From an uncultured Erysipelotrichaceae bacterium (GTDB lineage: Bacteria > Bacillota_I > Bacilli_A > RFN20 > CAG-826), in NCBI GenBank assembly GCA_902800255.1, contig CADCDV010000025.1, positions 1-8,100 of the forward strand: 8,100 nt of DNA, in the 5' to 3' direction. Shown here piece by piece: positions 6,931 through 8,100 of the stretch. Position 1 is the stretch's first letter. The number at the start of each line of letters is the position of its first letter. A model generated the notes under the pieces. It was not told the DNA's origin. It ran no database searches and saw only the letters and a list, made by a program, of their open reading frames with translations. A program made the translations under genes and the position numbers.

Positions 6931-7277
6931 GCAAAACGCCTATTTACATCGTCACTTATGTTCTCCTCGCTCTTGCCTTGGTTTGCTTCATCGCAGAATT
7001 CGTCTTCTCGAAGAAAGAAGGCAAAGAGAAAGTGACCAAGTATCTCACGATAGGAGGCATGGCTCTTGCCGGAGTGGCCGCCGTTCTCATGATCGCCGGT
7101 CAGAACGCGATTGAAGCGAATGGCCTTTATGTGAACTTATCCTATGGCTTCTTCATGATGATTGCCTTCGCAATCTTAGGAGTGGCCTTAGCTTCATTAC
7201 CATTCTTCGCCGAAATGCATTTCAATAAACTCAAAAAGGAGGAAGCGCTTGAACCACAAGCCAAAGAACATGACTAA
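6927..7277 (+). CDS. Membrane segment, probably the C-terminal part of the frameshifted lgt product
   Basis: Taken from the ATG at 6927 this is a 116-residue protein with three hydrophobic segments (about 5-27, 38-58 and 69-95), a lysine-rich linker at 29-38 and a charged tail ending EALEPQAKEHD. I recognise no family. The ATG overlaps the lgt stop in ATGA, yet no Shine-Dalgarno sequence precedes it. The same frame is open back to 6801 with good coding character from 6837 (DKDGSGTVTPFTGFEI, with preferred codons GTC, ACC, CCA, TTC, ATC), which is not expected upstream of a true start. I therefore think it is the C-terminal extension of Lgt, split off by a one-base indel. If it is a separate gene, it is an unknown small inner-membrane protein translated by coupling to lgt. 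Confidence 0.6.
   Translation: MSKTPIYIVTYVLLALALVCFIAEFVFSKKEGKEKVTKYLTIGGMALAGVAAVLMIAGQNAIEANGLYVNLSYGFFMMIAFAILGVALASLPFFAEMHFNKLKKEEALEPQAKEHD
7236..7242 (+). promoter_or_regulatory. Strong ribosome binding site (AAGGAGG) that sets a TTG start for trxB
   Basis: AAGGAGG, a full anti-16S match, ends six bases before the TTG at 7249. It would be 27 bases from the ATG at 7270, too far to serve it. It lies inside the preceding coding frame, so trxB translation begins within the end of that frame. Confidence 0.8.
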
Positions 7278-8100
7278 TACAGACATCGTCATCATCGGCG
7301 CTGGTCCAGCCGGCATCTCCGCAGCCCTCTATTTAGCAAGAGCAAACGCCTCTTTCATCTGGCTTGAGAAAGCCGCTCCAGGAGGAAAGCTCCTCAACAT
7401 CCATGAAGTTGGCAATTACCCAGGCATCCCTAACGCCAATGGCTTTGATTTAGCCATGTCGCTTCTTAAGAGCACCGAATCGCTTGGCGTTTCTTCTACC
7501 TTCGGTGAGGTCAAAAACGTTCATAAAGAAGATGGTCGCTTCATCGTTGCCACAGAAGAAGAAACATATTCCGCTTTAGCGATTATCGTCGCGACTGGTT
7601 TATCAAACGTCCCGACCATCAAAGGCGAGAAAGAACTCTTTGGCAAAGGCGTCTCTTATTGCGCGACTTGCGATGGCCCTCTCTATAGAGGCAAGACCGC
7701 AGTCATCTATGGCAAAGGCTTCCAAGCCCTTGAAGAAGCCATCTATCTCCAGGCCCTTGTCGGTAAGCTATATCTCGTCACCCCAGAAGAAGAATATCAA
7801 GGTGAGGAGCTTATGCTTGAGTCGCTCCTAAAGAATGACAACGTCACCCTCCTCACAAATACCAAAATTTCAAAAATCCTTGGCGAAAATGCGGTATCTT
7901 CCATCGAATGCGAAGGAAAAGAAGGGGTTTTTGAAATCAAAACCGATGTCGTTTTCCCTCTCTTCGGAGAGAAGAGCGCATCCGCTTTCCTTTCGCCTTT
8001 GAACCTTGATAGCAATCGTGGTTTCATCAAAGTTGATACCAATATGGCCTCTTCCTGCGAAGGCTTATTCGCAGCAGGGGACATCGTCGACAAGACCATC
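7249..8100 (+). CDS. trxB: Thioredoxin reductase-like flavoprotein with atypical nucleotide-binding site (3' end outside window)
   Basis: This FAD protein of the thioredoxin reductase family would keep thioredoxin or a related disulfide protein reduced in the cytoplasm. At least 284 residues are visible; the end is cut off (the family has about 310). From the TTG start: FAD-binding GAGPAG (17-22), PGGKLL and NYPG after it, redox-active CATC (Cys138, Cys141) in SYCATCDG, and the C-terminal FAD motif LFAAGDI near the window end. The second dinucleotide-binding site is unusual: the common GGGDSA is GKGFQA (155-160), and the HRR motif that binds the NADPH 2'-phosphate is TPEEEYQ (178-184). NADH or ferredoxin may replace NADPH (inference). 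TTG is chosen over the ATG at 7270 because of the strong ribosome binding site; it makes a 29-base overlap with the preceding frame. It is probably co-transcribed with lgt. Confidence 0.9.
   Translation, partial: MNHKPKNMTNTDIVIIGAGPAGISAALYLARANASFIWLEKAAPGGKLLNIHEVGNYPGIPNANGFDLAMSLLKSTESLGVSSTFGEVKNVHKEDGRFIVATEEETYSALAIIVATGLSNVPTIKGEKELFGKGVSYCATCDGPLYRGKTAVIYGKGFQALEEAIYLQALVGKLYLVTPEEEYQGEELMLESLLKNDNVTLLTNTKISKILGENAVSSIECEGKEGVFEIKTDVVFPLFGEKSASAFLSPLNLDSNRGFIKVDTNMASSCEGLFAAGDIVDKTI

Overview
The window reads as chromosomal DNA of a fermentative, probably strictly anaerobic low-to-mid-GC Bacillota (Bacilli or Mollicutes-like lineage). The reasons are a pyruvate:ferredoxin oxidoreductase, Firmicutes-style genes, strong use of CCA for proline and of ATC/GTC/ACC/AGA codons, and tryptophan encoded by TGG with TGA read as stop. 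This placement is inferred from gene content and codon habit, not from a search. I see no mobile element, CRISPR array, phage gene or obvious novel multi-gene system.

Positions 2-2023 hold the C-terminal part of nifJ, cut by the window edge and closed by a strong intrinsic terminator. Next is a small XRE-type helix-turn-helix regulator (2110-2421) whose promoter region carries a spaced direct repeat. It converges on a tRNA-Pro(GGG) gene on the minus strand (2467-2543), and a symmetrical hairpin with A and T tracts between them can end transcription from both sides. A short divergent region (2544-2679) carries the tRNA promoter on one strand and the uvrA promoter on the other.

From 2680 all genes run on the plus strand in a tight cluster: uvrA (complete), lgt (unusually long, with a probable one-base frameshift near 6835), a C-terminal membrane segment that appears to be the rest of lgt, and a thioredoxin reductase-like flavoprotein (7249 to the window end, 3' cut). 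Grouping uvrA, lgt and trxB resembles the uvrBA-hprK-lgt-...-trxB neighbourhood known in Bacillus, without hprK between uvrA and lgt.

The points most worth checking are these. (1) The lgt reading frame breaks near 6835, and restoring one base gives a 577-residue Lgt with extra membrane segments at both ends. (2) The thioredoxin reductase lacks the usual NADPH-binding signatures, which raises the possibility of another electron donor such as ferredoxin; ferredoxin is also the product side of the PFOR at the start of the window. (3) The xre, uvrA and lgt starts have no Shine-Dalgarno sequence but a -10 hexamer 6-9 bases before the ATG, as expected for leaderless or nearly leaderless mRNAs, whereas trxB has a perfect AAGGAGG pointing to a TTG start.
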